Shown here: piece by piece, positions 36,669-45,206 of the stretch
Layout: each line of letters begins with the position of its first letter
How positions within the stretch are numbered: position 1 is the first letter of the stretch
Assembly: GCF_008312935.1 (NCBI RefSeq)
Contig: NZ_VSZO01000008.1
Coordinates: forward strand, 62,001-126,000
Source of the DNA: Roseiconus lacunae
Lineage (GTDB): Bacteria; Planctomycetota; Planctomycetia; Pirellulales; Pirellulaceae
Length of the DNA: 64,000 nt
Direction: 5' to 3'
Translations under genes and position numbers: made by a program
Notes under the pieces: generated by a model
Database searches by the model: none
Seen by the model: the letters and a program-made list of their open reading frames with translations, nothing else
Told to the model about the DNA's origin: nothing

Positions 36669-38193
36669 GCTCGCCGGTGACACAATCGTCTCCCCGTCCG
36701 TGGCGTTTGAATCCGATTCAGCGACCGAACGCATCGTGGAAATCGCGTCCCCGACGAAAAGGTCTCGCCGACAACCGTTGATCACGACACGGATCGGCAT
36801 TCTGTTTTTCGTCGTTTCGTGCTGCGCACTTGCCGGCTCGATCGCCTCGGCTTCGTTCCCCAACGATCGGGCCTTTGTTTCGATGGTTTGGATCGGCACC
36901 GTGGCCGCGTGCGCCCTATGCGGATTGTTCTCGATTCGTTCGGTCCGTACCTTGCGAACGATCGAATCAGAACTCCGACAGTCGCTCGGCGCTCCCGCAA
37001 GATGGAAAACCGTTCGCCCACTGATCGGTGCCGATCCGATCACCGAAGCCTGGAACGAATTACTTCAAGAAGCCGCCTCGGCAACCGACGCCGACGATTC
37101 TCGATCCATGGCAACGCTCGATCAAGAAGCGGTCACATTAGCCCGTGCGATGCGTGGCTTGCCGACCGCTTGGGTGATCACCGATTTGGATGGCCGGATG
37201 CGATTCATTAGCCCACCTGCATGTGGTCTGTTCGGTCTCGCCGACCGAGCCAACCATGGCGGGCGAGACTTGCTGGACCTACTCAGCTTGCGGACCGGAA
37301 CCGACACCGAGATTGCCAAACGCAATCGCTTGCTGAGCAACGTTCGAATGATCCACGAGCGGCACCAAGTTGAAATCGGCGGCGAGCGTGTTCATTTGCG
37401 AATTTCCCGCAGCCGGCTTGATGGACGCGTCGGAGACGGCGAAGGCATGGCATGGATTCTTAGTGATGTGACCCAGCAAGCGTTGGCCACGCAGTCCCGT
37501 GATCAGTTCTTGATGACCGCCACGCATGAACTACGTACGCCGCTGAACAACTTGCAGGCCTACGCCGAAGCGCTCGCGGCGGAAGAACAGCTGGAAGTCG
37601 AACGGCAAAAGGAATTCTGCAATGTCATCGTCTCCGAATCGCATCGACTCGGACGACTGGTCGATCAACTGCTGACCGTCGGTCAAATGGAAGCCGGGTC
37701 GATGGTCGCCAACCGTCACGAGTTGGAAATCCTTCCGATGGTCGAATATGCGACCGACCAAATGCGAGCCCAAGCGGAACAAAAACAACAACGGCTATCG
37801 ACGGAACTGCCCCCAAAACTTCCGACCGTTTTTGGCGACCGAGACAAACTTCAAGCGGCCTTGGTCAATTTGGTCGGTAACGCCGTCAAGTACACCCCCG
37901 ATCACGGTGAAATCATCGTCCGCTGCGGCATCCACGAAGGCTGCGTTCGCATCGACGTTCAAGACAACGGACCGGGCATTGATCCGGACGAACAAGAAAA
38001 GGTCTTTGAAAAGTTCTATCGCGGAACCAACATCGCCAACAGTCAAATGCGTGGCAACGGCCTAGGGCTGGCGTTCACCCGCGAAGTCGTCCGCATGCAC
38101 GGCGGCGAAGTCGAATTGAAGAGTCAACCCGATCATGGCGTGACGTTCACGATGCGATTGCCGATCGGCGGTCAATCGCGAAGCGGAATTTGA
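36661..38193 (+). CDS. Membrane histidine kinase with PAS domain
   Basis: 510 residues. Two membrane segments (about 43-63 and 71-91), a short linker, a PAS-like domain (about 155-255, LPTAWVITDLDGRMRFIS), then HisKA with phosphoacceptor His289 in FLMTATHELRTPLNNLQAY and a HATPase with LVGNAVKYTPDHGEI (N box), DNGPGIDPDEQ (G1), FYRG and GNGLGLAF (G2). The periplasmic loop is only about 8 residues, so sensing is likely within the membrane or through the PAS domain. It overlaps the response regulator upstream and the STAS-gene frame downstream, forming a signalling cassette inside the secretion operon. Confidence 0.93.
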   Translation: MTELAGDTIVSPSVAFESDSATERIVEIASPTKRSRRQPLITTRIGILFFVVSCCALAGSIASASFPNDRAFVSMVWIGTVAACALCGLFSIRSVRTLRTIESELRQSLGAPARWKTVRPLIGADPITEAWNELLQEAASATDADDSRSMATLDQEAVTLARAMRGLPTAWVITDLDGRMRFISPPACGLFGLADRANHGGRDLLDLLSLRTGTDTEIAKRNRLLSNVRMIHERHQVEIGGERVHLRISRSRLDGRVGDGEGMAWILSDVTQQALATQSRDQFLMTATHELRTPLNNLQAYAEALAAEEQLEVERQKEFCNVIVSESHRLGRLVDQLLTVGQMEAGSMVANRHELEILPMVEYATDQMRAQAEQKQQRLSTELPPKLPTVFGDRDKLQAALVNLVGNAVKYTPDHGEIIVRCGIHEGCVRIDVQDNGPGIDPDEQEKVFEKFYRGTNIANSQMRGNGLGLAFTREVVRMHGGEVELKSQPDHGVTFTMRLPIGGQSRSGI

Positions 38194-38234
38194 AACCACC
38201 TTTGATGGCGCTTCCCAATACCGAGGACACATCA

Positions 38235-38567
38235 ATGCAACGAATTGAAAAGCACGGCACGGTTCACGTGATCGTCAACGAAGGTCCGATCCGCATGGAG
38301 ACGTCTGTCTCGATCGAAGAACTCTTTGAGCGATCGATGATCGGCCACACCCCCGCGGTCGTCGTTGACCTTTCCGGCGTACCACTGATCGATGGGTCGG
38401 GTCTGGAATGGTTGGTCGAACTGAGTGAGCGCAGTTGTCACAGGGGCGGCTGTGTTCGACTGTGTGGCGTCAGCGAACTGTGTGCCGACGTGCTGCGTGT
38501 CACCGGCGTGGGTTCGAAAATTGAATCGTTCCCCGACCTCACTTCGGCCCTTGGCAGTTTCGCGTAA
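38235..38567 (+). CDS. STAS-domain protein (anti-sigma-factor antagonist type)
   Basis: 110 residues from the ATG at 38235, which has GAGGA 7 nt upstream; a TTG at 38190 overlapping the kinase stop is an alternative. The STAS fold is visible: VHVIVNEGPIRMET, then AVVVDLSGVPLIDGSGLEWL, where the Ser in DGSG corresponds to the phosphorylated Ser/Thr of SpoIIAA-like antagonists, then GGCVRLCGVSELCADVLRVT. Such proteins switch partners by phosphorylation. No RsbW/SpoIIAB-type kinase is nearby; the adjacent partner is a PAS histidine kinase, so its target is uncertain. Confidence 0.88.
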   Translation: MQRIEKHGTVHVIVNEGPIRMETSVSIEELFERSMIGHTPAVVVDLSGVPLIDGSGLEWLVELSERSCHRGGCVRLCGVSELCADVLRVTGVGSKIESFPDLTSALGSFA

Positions 38568-38573
38568 CCCACG

Positions 38574-40460
38574 ATGTTCCTGAACCACTCCCCCACTCGC
38601 CGAAACGACGCTGGCGTAATCGCTGATCAAATTTCGCCAACTTCAGGCGACACACCCCAGCGGTCGCCGGAATCGCGGATCGTTCATCCACGCCAAGGCT
38701 GGACGCCGGTCAAGCAGATTCGGCCGCTCGGACAGCGGCTGATCGAAGCTGGCTTGCTGCGTGAAGACCAGCTCGAAACGGCGCTCGCGCATCAACAAAG
38801 TGAAGAAGAACGCCTGCGGGCGATCGCGGCCCAAGACGCTGGCGGAAACCTCAGCCAATTGCAACGCAAACGGTTCAAGCGACTCGGCGAAGTCGTCGCC
38901 GAGTTAGGCCTGGTAGACGAAGCTGACCTGCTACCGGTGATGGGCGAACAGCTCGGCGTCGAAGGCGTCAAACTTCGCGAGGGCTTGATCGATCCGGCCG
39001 CCGTTCAGTTGATTCCTCGCGAAGACGCCGAACGTTATCGTGTCTTACCGCTCATGCGGATTCACGATGAACTAACCGTGGCGATGGCCGACCCACAAGA
39101 CCTTTCGGCGATCGACGCATTGACCGACCTGAGCGGTTGTCGCATCCGCCCGGTTCTCACCCTCGCCAGCGGCATCGAACGGCTACTCCCACGGTGCTAC
39201 GAAGCCGATTTTTCCGTCGATTCGGTGACCGCTGACCTGGACGTCGAGCAGCTTGAGCTTGAGTCCGAAGCGATCGACTTGGATCTCCATGGCGCACAGC
39301 AACTTGCCGAAGGCAGTCCGGTCATCAACCTCGTCAACTACGCCATCATCCAAGCCGTCCGGCAAGGAGCCAGTGACATCCACGTCGAAGCAGGGCAAAA
39401 GTTCACGTCGATTCGCTTTCGCATCGACGGAGCCCTGCGTGAAGTCATGAAGCCGCGCAAAGAAATGCACGCGGCGATCGTCTCGCGAATCAAAGTCATG
39501 GCTCGGCTTGACATCGCCGAACACCGACACCCACAAGACGGACGACTGCACGTTCGGATCAGCCGCCGCGATGTCGACTTGCGAGTCAGCACGCTCCCAA
39601 CCGTCCTTGGCGAAAAAGTTGTGATGCGAGTCCTGGATCGCGGCCGTGTTACGTTTGACCTAAATCGACTTGGCATCCCACAGGATTCGCTGGCTTGCCT
39701 CCGTCGCATGCTCGGCCGGCCGCACGGACTGGTGCTGGTGACCGGACCGACCGGTAGCGGCAAAACCACGACGCTCTATAGCGCGATGGAACTGATCAAA
39801 GGGATCGAGCGAAACGTGATCACGGTCGAAGACCCGGTGGAGTACCAACTCGAATTGATCAACCAAGTGCAGGTCGCTAACGATTCCGGAATCACGTTTG
39901 CGAAGGCCTTGCGCAGTATCCTCAGACAAGACCCCGACGTGATCATGGTCGGCGAGATCCGCGATCGAGAAACCGCCGAAACCGCAATCCAGGCCGCCTT
40001 GACCGGTCACTTGGTCCTCAGCACCCTGCACACCAATGACAGTGCGACCGCGATCACACGTCTCGTCGATATGGGGGTCGAGCATTTCAAGATCGCGGCC
40101 AGCTTGGTCGGCGTCGTTGCTCAGCGTTTGATGAGAAACCTTTGTCCCAGTTGCCGCGAAAGCTACTACGCGTCGACGGCCTTACTCGAACAACTGCACT
40201 ACGAAGGCGACCTACGCCACGGCTTTGCACGCAGCCGTGGCTGTGCGGATTGTTTCGAATCGGGTTACCGCGGTCGAACCGGCGTGTACGAATTGTTTGA
40301 AATCACACCTGCGATCCGCACGTTGATCAACGACGGCGCGGACTTGGAATCGCTACGTTCGATCCGAACGGGCCCGACGCTGATCAGCGAAGGCTTGCGT
40401 TTAGCCGAACAACATCTCACTAGCCTAGAGGAGGTCGGACGCGTGGCACTGGTGGACTAA
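38574..40460 (+). CDS. gspE: Type II secretion/type IV pilus ATPase GspE/PilB
   Basis: 628 residues. The N-terminal half has two T2SSE_N-type regions (RPLGQRLIEAGLLREDQLET and FKRLGEVVAELGLVDEADLL) that bind the GspL/PilM platform. The ATPase domain has GPTGSGKTT at 391-399, the Asp box ITVEDPVEYQL, Walker B IMVGEIRDRETAETA and the His box TGHLVLSTLHTNDSA. The tetracysteine metal site CPSC and CADC is present in the C-terminal region. It powers pseudopilus assembly from the cytoplasmic face. It lies 6 bp after the STAS gene and 42 bp before gspF. Confidence 0.96.
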   Translation: MFLNHSPTRRNDAGVIADQISPTSGDTPQRSPESRIVHPRQGWTPVKQIRPLGQRLIEAGLLREDQLETALAHQQSEEERLRAIAAQDAGGNLSQLQRKRFKRLGEVVAELGLVDEADLLPVMGEQLGVEGVKLREGLIDPAAVQLIPREDAERYRVLPLMRIHDELTVAMADPQDLSAIDALTDLSGCRIRPVLTLASGIERLLPRCYEADFSVDSVTADLDVEQLELESEAIDLDLHGAQQLAEGSPVINLVNYAIIQAVRQGASDIHVEAGQKFTSIRFRIDGALREVMKPRKEMHAAIVSRIKVMARLDIAEHRHPQDGRLHVRISRRDVDLRVSTLPTVLGEKVVMRVLDRGRVTFDLNRLGIPQDSLACLRRMLGRPHGLVLVTGPTGSGKTTTLYSAMELIKGIERNVITVEDPVEYQLELINQVQVANDSGITFAKALRSILRQDPDVIMVGEIRDRETAETAIQAALTGHLVLSTLHTNDSATAITRLVDMGVEHFKIAASLVGVVAQRLMRNLCPSCRESYYASTALLEQLHYEGDLRHGFARSRGCADCFESGYRGRTGVYELFEITPAIRTLINDGADLESLRSIRTGPTLISEGLRLAEQHLTSLEEVGRVALVD

Positions 40461-40502
40461 AAACAGCGAACACCAACCGCGTCATGCCACCGAACCTCGA
40501 TC

Positions 40503-41720
40503 GTGGCGAACGCGGGATCATGCCCCGTTTTACTCATGAAAGCTTTCTCACAGCCTCACCTCGACACTTCAGTTAGGCCCGTGACCGGACGGTTGCAGTC
40601 GACACCAATAAACCGAGCCAGGGTTCCGCATGACTCAATCAATCTTACGGTCCCTCGGGCAAACCGTTCGATTCACTTGACGCGTGTTTCGCCCTCCGCT
40701 GTCTTGATGTCGCTGAACCAGTTGGCGGTGATGACGCAAAACGGAATCGAAATCGCCGAAGCGCTCGAACATGTCGCTCAGCACTGTAAAGACGAACGGT
40801 TAGCGACTTCGCTGAACGCGATTCATGATTCGGTGCACAGTGGCAACACATTTTCGGCAGCCCTAGCGATGCACGGCGTTTACTTTCCGCGATCGCTTCC
40901 GGCCGTCATCGCGGCGGCCGAGTCGACTGGCGACGTCCCCCGCGCCCTCGCCGGTATCTGCACTCGCCTGCGTGGCGAATTGGAGATCCGCACCAGTATT
41001 TGGGGCGCAATGATCTATCCCATCATCCTAATACTCGCGGCAACCGTCGTCATCACCGCACTGGTGCTCGGCGTGCTTCCACAGTTTGACAAAGTGTTTT
41101 CGTCCTTAGGAAAACCCGTTCCGCCGTCGACCCAGTTCTTGCTAAGCGTCGGTCGCTGGGGACAGGCCTATTGGCCGTTCATTTTTGTCGGTGCCGCGGC
41201 GCTGTTCGTCGGCACGATCGTCTTCCGACAACATGACCTGGTCCGCCGTTCGTTCGGGCATCTTTTACTTTACACGCCGTTCGTCAAAGAAGCGTATCGC
41301 CCTTTGATTGCCGGCCGAGTATTCCGCACGATCGCCGCGATGGTCGGCGGCGGCGTCCCGTTGCTGCAAGCCGTCCGGCTCACCCGCAACACAGTGTCGA
41401 TCCCCGCTTGGCGATCACTACTTTCTGCGATGGAAGCGAACTTGATCGATGGGCTCAATGCCAGCGAAGCGATGCAGCGTGCCGATTTCCTGCCCGTCGA
41501 AGCGGCCCAGATGATGGCGACCGGAGAACGCACCGGACGCGTCGCCGAAGTCCTCGAAGACATTGGTCACTATTACGAAACCGAAGGCGGCCGAAAAACG
41601 AAGCGACTGGTCATTGCGATGGAACCCACCATCATCCTGGCCATGGGGATCGTTGTCGCCGGCGTCGTGATGAGCGTGATGCTTCCGCTGCTGGAGGTGT
41701 CAACCGTGCAGAATTATTAG
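40503..41720 (+). CDS. gspF: Type II secretion inner-membrane protein GspF/PilC
   Basis: 405 residues from a GTG; the ATG at 40536 is a possible shorter start, since residues 1-60 do not resemble the family. Two T2SSF domains are visible: the first with LNQLAVMTQNGIEIAEAL and LPAVIAAAESTGDVPRAL, the second with FRTIAAMVGGGVPLLQAVRL and AAQMMATGERTGRVAEVLED. Three membrane segments lie near GAMIYPIILILAATVVITAL, YWPFIFVGAAALFVG and IILAMGIVVAGVVMSVML. GspF is the platform that joins the ATPase to the growing pseudopilus. An intergenic repeat follows the gene. Confidence 0.94.
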   Translation: MANAGSCPVLLMKAFSQPHLDTSVRPVTGRLQSTPINRARVPHDSINLTVPRANRSIHLTRVSPSAVLMSLNQLAVMTQNGIEIAEALEHVAQHCKDERLATSLNAIHDSVHSGNTFSAALAMHGVYFPRSLPAVIAAAESTGDVPRALAGICTRLRGELEIRTSIWGAMIYPIILILAATVVITALVLGVLPQFDKVFSSLGKPVPPSTQFLLSVGRWGQAYWPFIFVGAAALFVGTIVFRQHDLVRRSFGHLLLYTPFVKEAYRPLIAGRVFRTIAAMVGGGVPLLQAVRLTRNTVSIPAWRSLLSAMEANLIDGLNASEAMQRADFLPVEAAQMMATGERTGRVAEVLEDIGHYYETEGGRKTKRLVIAMEPTIILAMGIVVAGVVMSVMLPLLEVSTVQNY

Positions 41721-41728
41721 TTGAAAGA

Positions 41729-41860
41729 ACCGGGGCGAACGCCCAACGGCTTATCAATCACAACGGCATCAGCCGCATGGCGTTAGCCACGGTTGCATGA
41801 CGGTTAGCGATAAACGATTCACAGCAGAGTGCCGAAAGCCTCGGCGGCTTCCGCGACGTC
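41729..41860. repeat. Intergenic repeat inside the secretion operon
   Basis: AACCGGGGCGAACGCCCAAC and GCCGCATGGCGTTAGCCACG are inverted partners, followed by a GCCTCGGCGGCTTCCGC module. It separates gspF from the pilM-like gene by 173 bp. Confidence 0.75.
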
Positions 41861-41893
41861 CCCATTTTCAAACCTTCAAACTCTCCCGATTCG

Positions 41894-42970
41894 ATGCTAT
41901 TCGGCTCCGCTAATTCGACTCACCTCGCTGCGACGTCCAGCCGGTTCGCTGGCCTAAGTCTCGGCCGAACGCGTCGCTCGGTTGCCTATGTCGGTGTGGA
42001 CCTGAGCGAAACGTACGCCAAGATCGCTTGCCTTCGCGAAAACCGAAACGGAGGTTTCGATTGGACTCAACAATACCGATGGAAACTTCCGGCGATGGCA
42101 TCGAATGAACCATCCACCACGTGGCTTGACGATGTCTTGAAATCCCTGGCCGATCGACTCCCACGCCCCATCGATGGCGATGTTAATCTCGCGACAGTCG
42201 CACTCCCGATGTCATGGACCCAATACCAAACCGCACTCGGACATGAATTGGATCAAGTCCATCGGCGTAGCGACGCGATCTTTCGACACTCCGTGTTTGC
42301 GAGTGATTCGGCCGTCTGCCATTGGCCGGTAACGGGAGCGCACTTGCGTCTTCCAGACGCGAACAGTCAGTACGTCACTGCGGCGACCGCACAACGCGCC
42401 TCCTGCCAAATTGCCGCGGTAATCACTTCGCTCGGATATCAAGTTCGCTCCGTATTGCCGCATGCGGTCGCCCTGACTCACGCATCTTTTCAGCTCACCG
42501 GTATCGATGCCCAGTGTGTGCTTTGGCTGGATCGATCCTCGGCATTGATCGCCGTTCGGCATCGGAGTGGAGTCGGACTCGCTCGATCACTCCCCTCGCT
42601 TCCGACTCATCTGGATACGCCGGATGTCGCGGTTCGTTTGGATGCGTACGCACTTCGCCCCTACCTCTCAGACATCGCGGGCGAATATCACCGAACGGCC
42701 GACTATGTGGCTCGATCGGAAAACGCTTCTCGTTCGCAGAAACCGATTTTGATTGCCGGTTCGCTTGCCGGTATCGATGGTGTCGACGAAGTTCTCGCAA
42801 CCCTTTGCAACGTTCCTATCGCGACTTGGACCTTTCGCTCGGGATCAAGGCCGACGCCGCCGTCAAATTCGGCGCGTGTTCAGGACCTTCAGTTAGACAG
42901 TGATTTCGCATCCGCGTTGTCGCTCGCGTATTCGACGACCCGAACATCCAAACGGGGCTACGGCAAATGA
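41894..42970 (+). CDS. PilM/GspL-N-like actin-fold assembly protein
   Basis: 358 residues. After about 28 residues comes RRSVAYVGVDLSETYAKIA, the first phosphate loop of an actin-like fold as in PilM, then a central region with CQIAAVITSLGYQVRSVLPH and CVLWLDRSSALIAV, and a second nucleotide-loop-like segment near ILIAGSLAGIDGV. PilM (or the cytoplasmic half of GspL) sits under the inner membrane and links the ATPase to PilN. Sequence identity to model PilM is clearly low, so the assignment rests on the fold pattern and on the order PilM-N-O-P. It overlaps the next gene by 4 nt. Confidence 0.75.
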   Translation: MLFGSANSTHLAATSSRFAGLSLGRTRRSVAYVGVDLSETYAKIACLRENRNGGFDWTQQYRWKLPAMASNEPSTTWLDDVLKSLADRLPRPIDGDVNLATVALPMSWTQYQTALGHELDQVHRRSDAIFRHSVFASDSAVCHWPVTGAHLRLPDANSQYVTAATAQRASCQIAAVITSLGYQVRSVLPHAVALTHASFQLTGIDAQCVLWLDRSSALIAVRHRSGVGLARSLPSLPTHLDTPDVAVRLDAYALRPYLSDIAGEYHRTADYVARSENASRSQKPILIAGSLAGIDGVDEVLATLCNVPIATWTFRSGSRPTPPSNSARVQDLQLDSDFASALSLAYSTTRTSKRGYGK

Positions 42971-43728
42971 CAACGACGACTCAGACCGCTCGTCGCCCAA
43001 ACGACGAAGGGCCCCGCCACGAAGGGCCTCCCAACAAAGACCAACGCAACATAGATCGCGTGAAGACAGATCCGCACGGGGTCGCGGATCGAGCCCCGGA
43101 AGTTGACTCTCCGTGCCTCGAAGCGTTCGACGGTTGGCAAAATTTCGAACTTTTGCCGAACGACTATCGTTCGATGCGTGACGCCAAACAACTTCGTCTA
43201 AAGTGGACGCTCGCACTGGCGTTGTCGCTGTTACTGACCGGGGGCTCGTTACTGATCGTTGGGATCCGGCAGAAAAACATGCAACGTCAACACGATCACT
43301 TGATCGTCGCCGTCCAACCGATCGAAAAACTGCGGCAACACAGTGAGCGTCTGGCACTTCAAACGAAACGGTTGAACGATTGGTGCCGGTGGGTCGAGTC
43401 CTCTCGTCCCGATGATAGCCTCGTTCAAGTAATCGGTGCACTTGTCGTCGCGACGCAAGACCCCGGAAACCACCGCCGACCGATCGCCGGTATCGAGGCA
43501 CAATCTCTGTCGGTCAAACTGCCACTTCACCACTCATCATCCAACCATGACGCCAGGTTTACTTTCGTCACTTCAGTGGACAATCCAGACGAAGTCGATC
43601 AGTGGACCGAGCGGTTGCGACTGAGCGACCGCTTGGAGAACATCCGGATCTCGTCGCCCAGCGGCAGCCGCACTGCCCCGATCATCCGCGTTGATGCCGA
43701 CCCCATCGCCGCGAAACCGATCCCATGA
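42967..43728 (+). CDS. PilN/GspL-C-like bitopic assembly protein
   Basis: 253 residues. A charged N terminus (about 1-60), then FELLPNDYR, the short pre-membrane motif seen in PilN, one membrane helix (about 80-100), a periplasmic coiled coil (KNMQRQHDHLIVAVQPIEKL) and a ferredoxin-like domain with FTFVTSVDNPDEVDQWTERL. PilN binds PilM through the N-terminal motif and dimerises with PilO. Overlaps of 4 nt on both sides indicate translational coupling. Confidence 0.78.
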   Translation: MTTTTQTARRPNDEGPRHEGPPNKDQRNIDRVKTDPHGVADRAPEVDSPCLEAFDGWQNFELLPNDYRSMRDAKQLRLKWTLALALSLLLTGGSLLIVGIRQKNMQRQHDHLIVAVQPIEKLRQHSERLALQTKRLNDWCRWVESSRPDDSLVQVIGALVVATQDPGNHRRPIAGIEAQSLSVKLPLHHSSSNHDARFTFVTSVDNPDEVDQWTERLRLSDRLENIRISSPSGSRTAPIIRVDADPIAAKPIP

Positions 43729-44405
43729 AACAAACATTGACCTACACCAACCCGGCCGTCGATCCTTCGCCACTCGATCGCATCTTGAAGACACCGGCCC
43801 GCTGCCACCTTGTCGGCGCGACGGCGATGTCGCTTCTGATGGCGGTCAGTGTCGTTTGCTGGGCTAGCCCGGAATCACTGCTCCCACAGCGTCATCATTC
43901 CGTCGATGAAATCCATCGTGCCACACGATTGATCTCCCAAGCTCGTCAACATCGTGAGTCCCTAAAGTTGGCGAAGGCTGACTTTGCCGACGTTGTCGCA
44001 CGTGCAGACGCAATTCGCCAATGGTTGCCCGAAAAAATTGACTGGCAACAGAGACGTCAGTCGCTCCGGCGGCTCGCCAGCGAATACGACTTGCAGTGGT
44101 TTCGCCTCGATCCGGGCACGTTCGAAACGCGTGACCGGGTAGGCATTTGGAAAGCCAAAATTGAACTCCACGGGAGCTTTCCCAACGTGACCCGATTTAT
44201 CTGCCGCCTGCATCAGATGCCCCATCCGATCTGGTGCGACGAAACTCGAATTCAACGCAGTCCTCCCTCCGCGTTTGAACGCGATCAGGAAACTTGTTCT
44301 GTGTTTTTATCGATTCGCATTCCGGTCGCGGCTTCGGGGACGATCGCAGGCAAACTACTCGAAGAAACCCTTGTTTCGAAGTCTCATTCAGGGCATTCAC
44401 CATGA
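43725..44405 (+). CDS. PilO/GspM-like bitopic assembly protein
   Basis: 226 residues with one membrane helix (about 29-47), then a coiled coil (HRATRLISQARQHRESLKLA) and a ferredoxin-like periplasmic domain: LRRLASEYDLQWFRLDPGTF, then KIELHGSFPNVTRFICRLHQ, the classic PilO strand-helix with the following strand IWCDETRI. It forms the inner-membrane alignment complex with the PilN-like protein. The start overlaps its predecessor by 4 nt, and the stop overlaps the next gene. Confidence 0.78.
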   Translation: MKQTLTYTNPAVDPSPLDRILKTPARCHLVGATAMSLLMAVSVVCWASPESLLPQRHHSVDEIHRATRLISQARQHRESLKLAKADFADVVARADAIRQWLPEKIDWQQRRQSLRRLASEYDLQWFRLDPGTFETRDRVGIWKAKIELHGSFPNVTRFICRLHQMPHPIWCDETRIQRSPPSAFERDQETCSVFLSIRIPVAASGTIAGKLLEETLVSKSHSGHSP

Positions 44406-45001
44406 ATTCGCGTAGGCCAACCGTCACCAGTAAGCAACGCGTCACCATCATCGTCCTCGTCCTGATGATCGGCGTCGCACTCGCATTTCCACCTTCGGAG
44501 CCGAGCGGTTCGGTGGACAGTAAAAGCGTCAAGCGAACGCCCCCCGCCAATCGCCCTCGCGTTAGCTTGACATCACTCCGCCCTCATGGCGATGACGCGA
44601 AGAGATTAGAAAACGACGAGATCAACTACAGCGTTCGCCAACTTGAACGACTTGATCTCACCTCGCTTCAATCACTCGATCTATTCTCCGTCCGGCCAAA
44701 GGTGATCAACGACCAACCTGCCATGATCACACGGCCGGATACCGATCGACCAGACGCTGTACCGAAGCAGGACCTGACTGCCCAGCCTTCTGCAACATCG
44801 ACGCCAACCATCGAAACCGAACCAAACGTAGATACGAATTCAGAATTCATCGTCAATGCCGTCTACGGATCGGCGAACGAGACGCAGCACCGGGCATTGG
44901 TCAACGGCGTCATCGTGCTCGACGGCGACGAATTGGAAAGCGGGCTAAGAGTGCTTTCGGTTAGCCCCGAACAAATTGAACTTGTTCCAAGCGGTCACTG
45001 A
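44402..45001 (+). CDS. GspC/PilP-like protein
   Basis: 199 residues from the ATG at 44402, an ATGA overlap with the pilO-like gene; the frame extends upstream but only as shadow. One membrane helix (about 13-29) precedes a Pro/Thr-rich linker and a small C-terminal beta domain (EFIVNAVYGSANETQHRALV, then GDELESGLRVLSVSPEQIEL) that resembles the HR/PilP domain contacting the secretin N0 domain. Weak primary similarity; the role is inferred from topology and position as the last plus-strand gene before the facing secretin gene. Confidence 0.68.
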   Translation: MNSRRPTVTSKQRVTIIVLVLMIGVALAFPPSEPSGSVDSKSVKRTPPANRPRVSLTSLRPHGDDAKRLENDEINYSVRQLERLDLTSLQSLDLFSVRPKVINDQPAMITRPDTDRPDAVPKQDLTAQPSATSTPTIETEPNVDTNSEFIVNAVYGSANETQHRALVNGVIVLDGDELESGLRVLSVSPEQIELVPSGH

Positions 45002-45106
45002 AGCACTCGTGCACCAGGAGCGCGTATTAAATCATCTCGATTTTTAGGTGGGGCAGGACAGTGATCCCGAGGCGAGCGTGCGATCCAAAGCGTCCAACCT
45101 CCTTAA

Positions 45107-45180
45107 CAAGTTAGCCACGGTTGCGTTACGATTTGCGGATAGCACCTGCGTGAGAGTCACCGAAAGCCTCGGCGACGACG
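45107..45180. repeat. Intergenic repeat between convergent gspC-like and gspD genes
   Basis: TTAGCCACGGTTGCGTTACG, then CACCGAAAGCCTCGGCG with the second module truncated. A partial copy in the 205-bp convergent gap. Confidence 0.6.
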
Positions 45181-45206
45181 GGAATTCCTGTTCCGCGGTC
45201 GGTCGC